A stretch of DNA of 64,000 nucleotides from Acidobacteriota bacterium (GTDB lineage Bacteria; Acidobacteriota; Thermoanaerobaculia; Multivoradales; J023), in NCBI GenBank assembly GCA_029263315.1, contig JAJCXR010000045.1, positions 248,001 to 312,000 of the forward strand. The letters run 5' to 3'. Numbering within the stretch: the first letter of the stretch is position 1; every line of letters starts with the position of its first letter. Below, one piece after another: positions 16,801-23,895 of this stretch. A model generated the notes under the pieces. That model was not told where the DNA came from, searched no databases, and saw only the letters and a list, made by a program, of their open reading frames with translations. The translations under genes were made by a program, and so were the position numbers.

Positions 16801-18750
16801 TTCATAGGTGAAGCGGGCAAAATTGTTGACCAAGCTATGCGGGTCCTCGGGATCGTTGCGATAGCGCCGGAAATGCCCGGTTTCGGGATCGAAACGATTC
16901 CAGCCGAAGGCGGTACCAACCCATAGCTGACCCCGCGAGTCTTCGAAGACCTGATGCGCGAAGTTATTGGAGATGGACTGCGGGTCGGTGACATCGTTGA
17001 CATGACGCTCCACCACCTTCTGCTGCTGGCGGTCGATCCTGGCCAAACCACCGCCCGTGGAGCTGACCCACAGGCGGCCCGCCGAGTCGGCGAAGACGGC
17101 GCGTATCCAGTCGGTGCCGAGATCGTGGTCGGGATCCTCGGGCAGCCAGGCATAGCGTTGCAAGAGGCGCTCCCGCTGCGCGTCGAGGACCATCAAACCA
17201 CCGTTTTGACTAGCCACCCAGAGGGTGCCGTCATCGTCCTGCAGGAAACCGAAGATCATGTTGTCGACCAAGCCTTCGCTGCCGGTGGGGGAGCTGCGGT
17301 AGTGGCGAAACTTGTGTTTGCGCTCGCTGTAGCGGTCGACCCCAGCACCGTTGGTGCCCACCCAGAGTGTTCCCGCCGGGGCTTCATAGAGCACCGACAC
17401 TACGTCCGCGGCCAGACTCTTGCCGTCCAGGGGATCGTGCCGGTAGGCGACAAATGCACCCTCTCGGGGACTGTAGAGGTTGAGGCCGGCGCCCTGGGTG
17501 CCCACCCAAAGGTCTCCGTCGCCATCCACCAGCGCCGTCCGCAGGGTGGTGTTGAAAGCCTCGGTTTGATCCTGTGGCCCGTCGTAGTTGGTGAATTGCC
17601 GGCTGTCGGCGTGCCAACGGCTCATGCCCCGGCCGGTGGCGATCCACAGGGCCCCATCGGGTGTTTCGGTGATGGCATTGGGGAAGCCGAAGATGGCGTC
17701 GGAGGCCAGAGTGGTCGGGTCGGTGGGATCGGAGCGAAAGCGCTCGACCAAGCCGGTGGCGGGATCGAGTCGGTTGAGGCCACGGCTGAAGGTGCCTACC
17801 CAGAGGGCCCCGTGGCGGTCCTCGTGGAGGGCTGTGATGCCGTTCTGGCTCAGGGTGGTGGGATCGTCGATCGAGGAGACGAAGAGCTCGAAACGTTCTT
17901 CCCCCGCCGGACCGGGGGGCAAGCGGCGATGCAGACCGCCGAGGGTGGCGACCCACAGTGCGCCGCCGCGATCCACCAACATGGCGGTGACCATGCCCGG
18001 GGCCAGCCCGACGACGATCTCACCCCGCGTGCCCTCGGCTGCCGGCTCGAGCCCCGCGTCCGCCGCCGCTGGGGTCGCATCCGGAGGTCGATCTGGCCCC
18101 AACCTGAGGACCCGCAGCCGGTGGGGAGGTGCAGTCTCTGGGTAGACCTTTTCGAGCCCCGAGGTGGTGCCGATCCACAGATTGCCGTCGCCGTCTTCGA
18201 CCATCAAACCTGGGGTATTGGCCACCGGGAACGGCGTCCCGTCGTCCTCGGGATGGTGTCGAAGATGACGGAAATGGCCGCTCTGGGGGTCGTAGTAACT
18301 GCGCTGGCCATTGGCGGAGTGGGTCGTCCAGATCCTTCCCTGACGGTCCTCGTAGAGGGCCTGGCAGAGATTGTCCGGCAGGGAGCCCGCGTTGCCCGGC
18401 TGGTGACGGAAGACTTCCACCCGCTGTCCGTCGAAGCGGTTGAGACCGTCCTGGGTGGCGATCCACAGGAAACCTTGCCGGTCCATCAGCATCGAGCTGA
18501 CGGAGACCTGCGACAGCCCCTGATCGAGGGATAGGTGGTCGAACTTGATCGACGGTGGATGGGCCAGGGCGACGCTGCCATCGACGGCCAACTGAGCGGT
18601 CAGCAGGAAAGCCATGGAGCCGCTGAGCGCAACGCGTCGGTACTTGCATCTAGAGCTTCGCGAGGGGACCGGCCGAGGGCCGGCGATCTTCTGCACTACG
18701 TTCTCCCTGGAAATGCCAACATCGAGCTTCCTGTAAATATGCGGCTCCAT
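13849..18750 (-). CDS. Giant hybrid sensor: Reg_prop propeller - Y_Y_Y - histidine kinase - receiver - SpoIIE phosphatase
   Basis: 1633 residues. A long secretion signal (to about residue 65) is followed by many two-component-propeller repeats (GxLWIGTxxGLxRxD types) to about residue 790, a Y_Y_Y domain (~840-905), one membrane helix (~920-943), HisKA (TSHELRTPLNG, H near 987), HATPase with NAIKF, DDGGGI and GGTGLGL, a receiver with phospho-aspartate in LLLLDVMMP (near 1315) and YLTKPF, then a PP2C/SpoIIE domain (ASEVGGDYYDFF, GDATGHG, YSDGLPER, EDDITVLV). All key residues are present, so kinase and phosphatase both look active. It joins periplasmic sensing to partner-switch output without a DNA-binding domain. 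ATG 18750 has GGGAG about 5 nt upstream. Confidence 0.92.
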   Translation of the reverse strand: MEPHIYRKLDVGISRENVVQKIAGPRPVPSRSSRCKYRRVALSGSMAFLLTAQLAVDGSVALAHPPSIKFDHLSLDQGLSQVSVSSMLMDRQGFLWIATQDGLNRFDGQRVEVFRHQPGNAGSLPDNLCQALYEDRQGRIWTTHSANGQRSYYDPQSGHFRHLRHHPEDDGTPFPVANTPGLMVEDGDGNLWIGTTSGLEKVYPETAPPHRLRVLRLGPDRPPDATPAAADAGLEPAAEGTRGEIVVGLAPGMVTAMLVDRGGALWVATLGGLHRRLPPGPAGEERFELFVSSIDDPTTLSQNGITALHEDRHGALWVGTFSRGLNRLDPATGLVERFRSDPTDPTTLASDAIFGFPNAITETPDGALWIATGRGMSRWHADSRQFTNYDGPQDQTEAFNTTLRTALVDGDGDLWVGTQGAGLNLYSPREGAFVAYRHDPLDGKSLAADVVSVLYEAPAGTLWVGTNGAGVDRYSERKHKFRHYRSSPTGSEGLVDNMIFGFLQDDDGTLWVASQNGGLMVLDAQRERLLQRYAWLPEDPDHDLGTDWIRAVFADSAGRLWVSSTGGGLARIDRQQQKVVERHVNDVTDPQSISNNFAHQVFEDSRGQLWVGTAFGWNRFDPETGHFRRYRNDPEDPHSLVNNFARFTYEDGQGRLWIGTVNGLSRYRPESDDFVNLQASPNDAGGLTNGNIMDLYDDGRGHLWIATYGGGINRLHLASGEIQPYDRHHGLPSDAIYSLIPDRQGHLWSSSNHGLSRFDPRTETAVNFTADDGLQGNEFNGRSFLLKEDGEILLGGVNGFNAFYPETIRSADFAPPVRLTALRTADRVLPILDSTAPLTVSYRDTFLSFEFTGLDYAMPQRVRYAYKLEGLDSTWIDSGPRREAIYTHLDGGNYTFHVKAASGEGVWNERGAQIQLLVIPPPWKTWWAYSLYVLSLLAAIALYVRAKTRRHEEELERHRQELEQQRLVAERLRQIDRMKDTFLANTSHELRTPLNGIIGIAESLLDDGTLMLQAPHLGEDLFMISASGRRLAALVDDILDFSKLKNHQIELHRRAVDLAQLTDVVFTLSRPLADAKGLELSHNMIGLPPADGDENRLSQILHNLVGNAIKFTDRGGVRVTADAATTLLTVTVEDDGGGIPPDQLEKIFESFEQADGSSTRSHGGTGLGLTISRQLVELHGGEISVSSVVGRGSRFSFTVPRWQGAIPKAAPSLDTRTLSPFRRRGETALDPTAAVSSLALPVKVEAIPAGLGSDSIEPPAPSPGHLLIVDDEPINLRVLHNILSRAGYRIDEASDGQRCLQWFEQADQPPDLLLLDVMMPHLNGFEVTERLRQRFAGHQLPIILLTAKNQVSDLMQGLSSGANDYLTKPFSKDELLARIRTHLSLSRAHTVAADNRRRSQEMEQARRIQLSMLPEAPPLSQDFEIAVYMKTASEVGGDYYDFFPQDDGSIFAVTGDATGHGISAGMMVSMTKSALKALDVQSPHILLQQLNGVIRAVNPARMNMALAVAHVGYHDIALSSAAMPPPFLYRAASGEVQELFLPGLPLGGLADPTYRLGVYDFQTHDVLVLYSDGLPERLGGPDSDGYQAVRHCVAKHGGGTAGEVLEALVRLGESHTVTAESEDDITVLVVRRL

Positions 18751-18840
18751 TCTACTCCCTGGATCTTCCAAGGATGGAGCCGCGGGTCCAGGCCGCTGAC
18801 GATGGAGGACGACCCGCGGCGTCACCCTGGGCTGGCGCTC

Positions 18841-18879
18841 GACTCCGGTCTATGTCTCCGGTCAATGTCTCCGGCCACC
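18841..18879. repeat. 13 bp tandem repeat, three copies
   Basis: Three consecutive units of the form GACTCCGGTCTAT / GTCTCCGGTCAAT / GTCTCCGGCCACC, followed by two copies of CCGCCCGCT. Non-coding, inside a divergent promoter region. Confidence 0.7.
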
Positions 18880-19132
18880 CCGCCCGCTCCGCCCGCTGCA
18901 ATCGAGCCCGTGGGTTGGTCGATGGGGATGGAATGCGGATGCTGGGTTTTGCCAGGCGGGGCACGGTGATAGGGTGCCGACGCTCGAGCGAGCGGTGTCC
19001 GATGATCGCCGTCTTTTGGGCGCACAAACTAGTGTCCATCCGAGAAAGCGATGTGGGGCGGGAGCCCTTCGGCTGTGCGCGGCCTAAGGTTTGATGTCGT
19101 TTCCATGGCCCTGCGGCTCAGCCAGCACTCCT

Positions 19133-19208
19133 CCCGTGCTCGCTCGAAGGGGGGCCCGCCAGGGGCCTCCCGCTGGCACCGATTTCGTAAAACGGGACGG
19201 GAACTAAC
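19133..19208 (-). repeat. Dispersed intergenic element, copy A
   Basis: Read on the minus strand it starts GTTAGTTCCCGT, continues with GTTTTACGAAATCGGTGCC and AGCGGGAGGCCCC, and ends near GAGCGAGCACGGG. Copies B (22104-22170) and C (62536-62563) align with it with few differences. It ends one base before the AAGGAG ribosome site of the downstream gene. Confidence 0.75.
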
Positions 19209-19221
19209 AAGGAGAAGCACC

Positions 19222-20226
19222 ATGCCCTGCCGCTGTCCCCCGCTTGCCATGCCCTTTCAGCGTCCGAAGGAGCCGTTGGGCCGCCTGGTGCGCCGGTTCG
19301 GCCTAGCAGGTGCTGTCGCTCTCGCCTGGTGTTCTGCGGCGTCGATGGCCTCGGCCGCCGAGGTTGTACCGGTTGCGTCCGAGAGACCTAGCGAGACAGA
19401 CGCGACATTGGGCTTGGATCCCATCTTCCTCAACGATTTTGAGAGCGGCGATGCGGTGCCGTGGTCGAATGTGGTGGGCCTGCTACCGTTGCCCGAGGCC
19501 TTTCGCGCCACGGCCCTGCAATTGCGAGATCCTCATGTTTTTGTCAACCTGGCGCCTTTATGCTGGGATTTCACCGATACTCCGATTCCGTTGACCGACA
19601 TTTCTTTCAATGGCAACCTGGCGGACCTCATCGAAGGCGACAGCGACGGCGACGGGCTGCTGGATCTGAGCCTGTTGTTGCTCTTTCGGCCGCTCGACGT
19701 CCTGGCTGTGGCGCAACGTCTGGACTTTCAAGATGGCGCCTGCAGCTTTCCCGCCGCCACCACCACCTGCCAGGTGACCGCCGGGTCCGTGCCGGCCATC
19801 TTGGGTTACGACGGCCTGGCAAGCGGCACTTGCTCGCCAACCCTCGGCGGTACCACCGGTGGTTACAGCCCGCCGGTGCCGACGGTCGGGGCGCCGTGTT
19901 TCGCCAGTCTCGCCGAAAGCCTGGCAATCGACCTGTTGGGGGTGACGGTGGAGCTGCAAGAAGCCCAGCTCGCCGGCACCTTCGTCGGTGATCCGGTGAG
20001 CGACTTGGGTCCGGGCCTGCTGCGCGGTTTCCTCACCGAAAGCGACGCCGATGCCCTGCTGTTGCCCGCCGAGCTGCCGATCATCGGCGGCCAACCCCTC
20101 AGTGTCCTGCTGCCGGGCGGCAGCGGCAATTGTGCTGCGGGGGACGACCGCGACGAGCTGGACGGCGTCATGGGATGGTGGTTCTATCTCGAGATGCAGG
20201 CCGCCGAGGTGCCCTTCAGCGAGTAG
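19222..20226 (+). CDS. Secreted protein with N-terminal D-F-E-S-G-D...W-S motif
   Basis: 334 residues. A signal peptide (RFGLAGAVALAWCSAASMASA, cleavage near residue 44) is followed by IFLNDFESGDAVPWSNVV, the motif seen at the C-terminus of two other secreted proteins here, but placed at the mature N-terminus. The rest has an acidic D-S-D-G-D-G-L-L-D stretch near residue 140 that could bind calcium, and several cysteines (disulfides likely outside the cytoplasm). No enzyme signature seen. ATG 19222 follows AAGGAG at 19209-19214. The gene is separated by 72 bp from the FAD oxidoreductase gene. Function unknown. Confidence 0.75.
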   Translation: MPCRCPPLAMPFQRPKEPLGRLVRRFGLAGAVALAWCSAASMASAAEVVPVASERPSETDATLGLDPIFLNDFESGDAVPWSNVVGLLPLPEAFRATALQLRDPHVFVNLAPLCWDFTDTPIPLTDISFNGNLADLIEGDSDGDGLLDLSLLLLFRPLDVLAVAQRLDFQDGACSFPAATTTCQVTAGSVPAILGYDGLASGTCSPTLGGTTGGYSPPVPTVGAPCFASLAESLAIDLLGVTVELQEAQLAGTFVGDPVSDLGPGLLRGFLTESDADALLLPAELPIIGGQPLSVLLPGGSGNCAAGDDRDELDGVMGWWFYLEMQAAEVPFSE

Positions 20227-20298
20227 AGGCCGAGCGGCTTGCGCGTCCCTTGGCGGTCCGATGGGGAACCCGTTGCGGCTTCAAGACCTAGCGAATTG

Positions 20299-22104
20299 AT
20301 GAAGATTCTCGTCACCTTTCCGCTCAGCCCGCAGCTCGTTCAGCCGGGCCTGGGGGATTCCGTCCTCTATCGACCCGAGCTAGCCGGCCAGGGGGCGCAA
20401 GGGCTGCGTCGGGCGTTGGCCGAGCAGTGTCCGGACGCCGTGTTGGTCCGTGGTGAAATCGCCAGCCCGGAGACCTTGGCAGCTTGGCAGCGGGACGCCG
20501 GTTGCGGAGCCGAGCTGATCCAGTGCACCTTTGGGGACGACACCCGGGAAGATCGTACCGGGGGAGGTGGCGACGGCGAATTGTCCGAGGCCGCTGTGCA
20601 CCGGATCTCCACCGCCGGTCACCTGCCTCAGGATCTCCGGGCCTTGGGTTTGGCCGAGCGCCTGGTGATGCACCGAGGCGCGGCCCGTCGCTTGGCTCCC
20701 CTGGGTATTTCCGCCGTGGCCGGCGAGACCCTGGAAGGCTCGCGGGTGACCTTGGTGGGGGCCGGCATCGTCAACCTGGTGACCGCCGTCGACCTGGTCG
20801 AGCGCGGGGCCGAAGTGACGATTATGGAGGCCAGCCCCGATCCCCGCAGTCAGCCCCCTTGGCTGCGCCTTGGAACCACCCACGGCGGCGCCAACGCCCG
20901 CATGTTCTGTTTCACCGAAGCGGACAACTACAACGAAAAGGGGCGCCTCGCCTACGCCAAGATGCACCAGGTCTTCCGGCAGACCGTTTCCCAGGGCGGT
21001 TGGCTGACCATCGAGCCGCAGCAACTCCTGGCGCCGGAACGGTCCTGGCTCGAAGCCTTCCAGGCTGTACCCCGCTGGCGAGCGGAGACCTTCACCGAAG
21101 ATATCCATGGCTTCAACGTCGCCAGCTATGCCCTCTGGCAAAAGCTCCAGCGCAGGGCACCAGGCCTCTTCGAGGGCGTTGGATACCGTGCCGATATCCT
21201 GAAGCTCTACGCCGAGGCCGAGAAGGCTGAGGCCGCCGCCGCGTTGGAAGAGCGCCTCGGCTCCCTGATCCGCCGCCTCGACCCCCAAGCCCTCATCGAG
21301 CACCATCCCGCCTGCCGCGACGCCGTCGAAGCCGGCCGCATCGGCGGAGCGCTGGAGGCCAGGGGTTTCACCCTGAGAATCCACGACTTCGTCGTCCGCC
21401 TACTGGAGCAGCTCGAAGGGCAGGGGGTGCGCCTGCGCTGGAATCACCGGGTGAGCGCCATCGAGCGGTCGGCGGACGGACGGGTGCAGGGCCTGCGCAG
21501 CGGCGATGAGATCGTGCGGTCGACTCACTATGTGTTGTCTCCGGGGGTCCTGGGCGGCCCCCTCCTCGCTGGGACTCGCAGCGCCGACAAAATCCAAGGA
21601 ATCCTTGGCCTGTGGATGTCCTTCCCCAACCTGGAGCCCCGGCTGAGGAAATCCATCAAGCTGCATCGCGGGGGCCACACGGGGGAGGATTCGAACATCA
21701 ACCTGGGCCGCGACGCCGCCGGTCGCCCGATCCTGGTGCTCGGCTCCGGTTACGGCTTCCTCGGCGGCCGATCGCTGGATATGGGCTCGCCGGAGATCGT
21801 CCACCTTTTTGCTGCCCTCGAAGAGACCGCCCGGCGCTATTTTCCGCGGGCCCACGCGCAAGCCCGGCGTGACGGCACCCTCGAAGCCTCCCGCCGGGCG
21901 TGCATTCGTCCCTTCACCAGCACCGGCCTTGGGATCTTCGAGGTGCTTGGTACCGCCGAAGGGGGACGGTTGGTCGTCGCCTCCGGCCACAACACGGGGG
22001 GTTTTGCCCAAGCCCCCGCCGTTGCCGAGGCCGTCACGGCCACCCTCGAAGGGCGGTCGCATCGCATGCAAACCCTCTATGATCCGGAGCGTGGCATCCG
22101 GTAG
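20299..22104 (+). CDS. FAD-dependent amino-acid/amine oxidoreductase (DadA/DAO type) with extra N-terminal domain
   Basis: 601 residues, against about 370-430 in ordinary DAO-family proteins. The FAD/Rossmann part starts near residue 150 with VTLVGAGIVNLVTAVDLVERGAEVTIMEA (G-x-G-x-x-N instead of G-x-G-x-x-G) and ends with RLVVASGHNTGGFAQAPAVAEAV, the C-terminal FAD motif. Residues 1-130 (MKILVTFPLSP, ALAEQCPDAVLVRGEIASPETLAAW) resemble the start of D-2-hydroxyacid dehydrogenases, suggesting a fusion. The substrate is unknown. ATG 20299 has no clear ribosome site. The stop is immediately followed by dispersed element copy B. Confidence 0.8.
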   Translation: MKILVTFPLSPQLVQPGLGDSVLYRPELAGQGAQGLRRALAEQCPDAVLVRGEIASPETLAAWQRDAGCGAELIQCTFGDDTREDRTGGGGDGELSEAAVHRISTAGHLPQDLRALGLAERLVMHRGAARRLAPLGISAVAGETLEGSRVTLVGAGIVNLVTAVDLVERGAEVTIMEASPDPRSQPPWLRLGTTHGGANARMFCFTEADNYNEKGRLAYAKMHQVFRQTVSQGGWLTIEPQQLLAPERSWLEAFQAVPRWRAETFTEDIHGFNVASYALWQKLQRRAPGLFEGVGYRADILKLYAEAEKAEAAAALEERLGSLIRRLDPQALIEHHPACRDAVEAGRIGGALEARGFTLRIHDFVVRLLEQLEGQGVRLRWNHRVSAIERSADGRVQGLRSGDEIVRSTHYVLSPGVLGGPLLAGTRSADKIQGILGLWMSFPNLEPRLRKSIKLHRGGHTGEDSNINLGRDAAGRPILVLGSGYGFLGGRSLDMGSPEIVHLFAALEETARRYFPRAHAQARRDGTLEASRRACIRPFTSTGLGIFEVLGTAEGGRLVVASGHNTGGFAQAPAVAEAVTATLEGRSHRMQTLYDPERGIR

Positions 22105-22170
22105 TTAGTTCCCGTACAGATTTACCAAAATCGGTGCCTACGGAGGCCCCTTGGAGCGAGCAAGGGGCGA
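22104..22170 (+). repeat. Dispersed intergenic element, copy B
   Basis: Begins at the last base of the preceding stop codon with GTTAGTTCCCGT, then TTTACCAAAATCGGTGCC, ACGGAGGCCCC and AGCGAGCAAGGGG. It contains a perfect hairpin GCCCCTTG (22146-22153), 7 nt loop, CAAGGGGC (22161-22168). Aligns with copy A over most of its length. Confidence 0.75.
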
Positions 22171-22562
22171 GCGTGTTTGAGCTTGTACAGCAATGGATAT
22201 CCAGTAAAGGCTTGATCAGCGACAGTTTATGGTGCCCCCTAAGGGGCCGGCGAGCTCGGAGCCCCGGCCGAGCCCAATGGGGCCTCCGCCCTCCTCGGGC
22301 TATTTCTGGATGGACACCAGCTAGGCTGGTTGTGGCGGCTCCTGTCGTGGCGACTCCTGTTGTAGCGGCTCCTGTTGTAGCGGCTCCTGTTATAGGATGG
22401 AGGCTCCCCAAGAGACGTGGAATGTGGGCGCTCGCAGCCCTGGCCCGGCGGCGAGCAACGGCCCGCAGCACCACGGTCCACAGCAAGCCCCGCACTGAAG
22501 ACTAGCCGTCAAGCTCGAGGCCCCGGTGTCGCCGCCAGAGGCCCATAGAAAGGATGACGACC
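22171..22562. other. Intergenic region between two FAD oxidoreductase genes
   Basis: 392 bp without a convincing gene; a weak 123-codon frame on the plus strand has no ribosome site and no family resemblance. It holds the 15 bp tandem array at 22332-22391. The AAAGGA ribosome site of the next gene is at 22549-22554. Confidence 0.5.
22332..22391. repeat. 15 bp tandem repeat, four copies
   Basis: Four head-to-tail units of consensus GTAGCGGCTCCTGTT, differing at up to three positions; the last two are identical. Intergenic. Confidence 0.9.
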
Positions 22563-23870
22563 ATGCGTCGAATTCGTACCCTCCCCGAGAACGACCACAA
22601 CTCCGGATGGTTGGAATCCCTGCCGTCGCGGCCGGTGAAACAGCGGTTGCAGGGGGACGTCAAAGCCGACTGCGCGATCATCGGAGCGGGTTTCTGCGGT
22701 TTGTCGATCGCCCGTCGCTTGGCCGAGCTGCGTCCCGATTGGAAGGTGGTGATCATCGACGCCCAGAAGGTGGGGTACGGCGCCTCCGGTCGCTCCTCGG
22801 GTTTTGTCGTCGACCTGACGGATGCGGCCGCCCTCATGCCGCCCGCCATCCGCGATGGTTATGTGCGCCTCGCCCGGGCGGGTATCGACGGCCTGCGCAA
22901 CCTGGTGCGGGAGCACAACATCGATTGCGCCTGGGACGAAAAAGGCTGGATCCGCGCCTACGCCGGTGACAAAGGTCAGTTTTACCTCGATCGCCTGCCC
23001 CCCATCTACGACGAGCTGGGATATCACTACGAGCCCCTCGACGCGGCCGGCATGGAAGCCATCACCGGCACCTCCTTCTACCGGGCCGGCATCCGCTTAC
23101 CGGGCTATCCCTTGATTCAGAGCGGTGCCCTGGTGCTGGGTATGGCCGATTGCTTGCCGGAAAGCATCGAGATCTTCGAAGAATCGCCGGTGACCGCCTT
23201 CGAGACCGGCCCGCCACACCGTCTGATCAGCCCCCGCGGCAGCATCGAGGCCGAGCATCTGTTCATCGCCACCAATGGCTACACACCGTTCCTCGGCTAC
23301 TTCCAGAGTCGTATCTTTCCTCTCTACACCTTCGGCAGCCTGACCCGCGTCTTGACCGCCGACGAGCAAGCGGCCCTGGGGGGTGAGAACGAATGGGGCA
23401 TCCTGGCCATGGACCCGATGGGCTCCTCCGTCCGCCGGACCCGAGATCAGCGGCTGTTGATCCGCAATACGATCTACCACAACAACAACTTGCAAGTCAG
23501 CGAAGCGAAGAACAGGGAGATCTTGGCCAATCACCGACTGGCCTTCGAGGCCCGCTTTGGCAAGCTCGGCGCGATCGACTTCGAATACACCTGGGGTGGG
23601 CTGATGGGCTCGGCCAAGAACAGCCAGCTGAGCTTCGCCGAGCTTTCCAAGCAGGTCTATTCGACGGCCGGCTTCACCGCCGCCGGCATCGCCATGGGCA
23701 CCGCGGCGGGGCGGGTATTGGTGGACTTTGCCCTAGGCGAAGACTCCCAATTGGTGAGCGATATCCTGGCCTTGCCCAAGGCGACCTGGATGCCGCCCAA
23801 TCCCTTCCGCAGCATCGGCGGCAGCTTCATGGCCGAGCGCATGAATCGGCAGGCGGGGGACACGTTGTAG
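22563..23870 (+). CDS. FAD-dependent oxidoreductase, DAO family (gamma-glutamylputrescine oxidase-like)
   Basis: 435 residues. The FAD site CAIIGAGFCGLSIARRLAEL (residues ~36-55) is followed by GYGASGRSSGFV, a GASGR-N/S block typical of PuuB/DAO oxidases, and ends with STAGFTAAGIAMGTAAGRVL, the C-terminal FAD-contact region. It should oxidise a primary or secondary amine using O2; the substrate is unknown. ATG 22563 has AAAGGA at 22549-22554; ATG 22554 lies inside that site and is less likely. It shares family but not close sequence with the upstream oxidase. A strong terminator follows the stop. Confidence 0.85.
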   Translation: MRRIRTLPENDHNSGWLESLPSRPVKQRLQGDVKADCAIIGAGFCGLSIARRLAELRPDWKVVIIDAQKVGYGASGRSSGFVVDLTDAAALMPPAIRDGYVRLARAGIDGLRNLVREHNIDCAWDEKGWIRAYAGDKGQFYLDRLPPIYDELGYHYEPLDAAGMEAITGTSFYRAGIRLPGYPLIQSGALVLGMADCLPESIEIFEESPVTAFETGPPHRLISPRGSIEAEHLFIATNGYTPFLGYFQSRIFPLYTFGSLTRVLTADEQAALGGENEWGILAMDPMGSSVRRTRDQRLLIRNTIYHNNNLQVSEAKNREILANHRLAFEARFGKLGAIDFEYTWGGLMGSAKNSQLSFAELSKQVYSTAGFTAAGIAMGTAAGRVLVDFALGEDSQLVSDILALPKATWMPPNPFRSIGGSFMAERMNRQAGDTL

Positions 23871-23895
23871 GAGAGGGCTCTTGCCTTCTCCTTTT
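23870..23895 (+). terminator. Intrinsic terminator after the FAD oxidoreductase gene
   Basis: GGAGAGGGC (23870-23878), loop TCTT, GCCTTCTCC (23883-23891) and TTTT. The nine-pair stem has one G-U pair and starts at the last base of the stop codon. It reaches the stop codon of the convergent protease gene. Confidence 0.75.

Larger units (their letters stand above)
18751..19221. other. Divergent intergenic region with tandem and dispersed repeats
   Basis: 471 bp between the giant kinase and the secreted protein gene, with no credible gene. It contains a 13 bp tandem array at 18841-18879 and a minus-orientation copy of the dispersed element at 19133-19208. AAGGAG of the next gene is at 19209-19214. 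Confidence 0.6.

Noticed and set aside
16954..18534. 526-codon open frame antisense to the propeller part of the giant kinase
   Set aside because: Open only because the repeated GC-rich blades avoid stops on both strands.
22332..22391. CRISPR array
   Set aside because: Units are 15 bp, directly abutting, with no spacers and no cas genes nearby; the same holds for the other tandem arrays.
22134..22505. Possible small protein with V-V-A-A-P repeats
   Set aside because: The repeat is a non-coding-looking tandem array, the frame has no ribosome site and overlaps dispersed element copy B.
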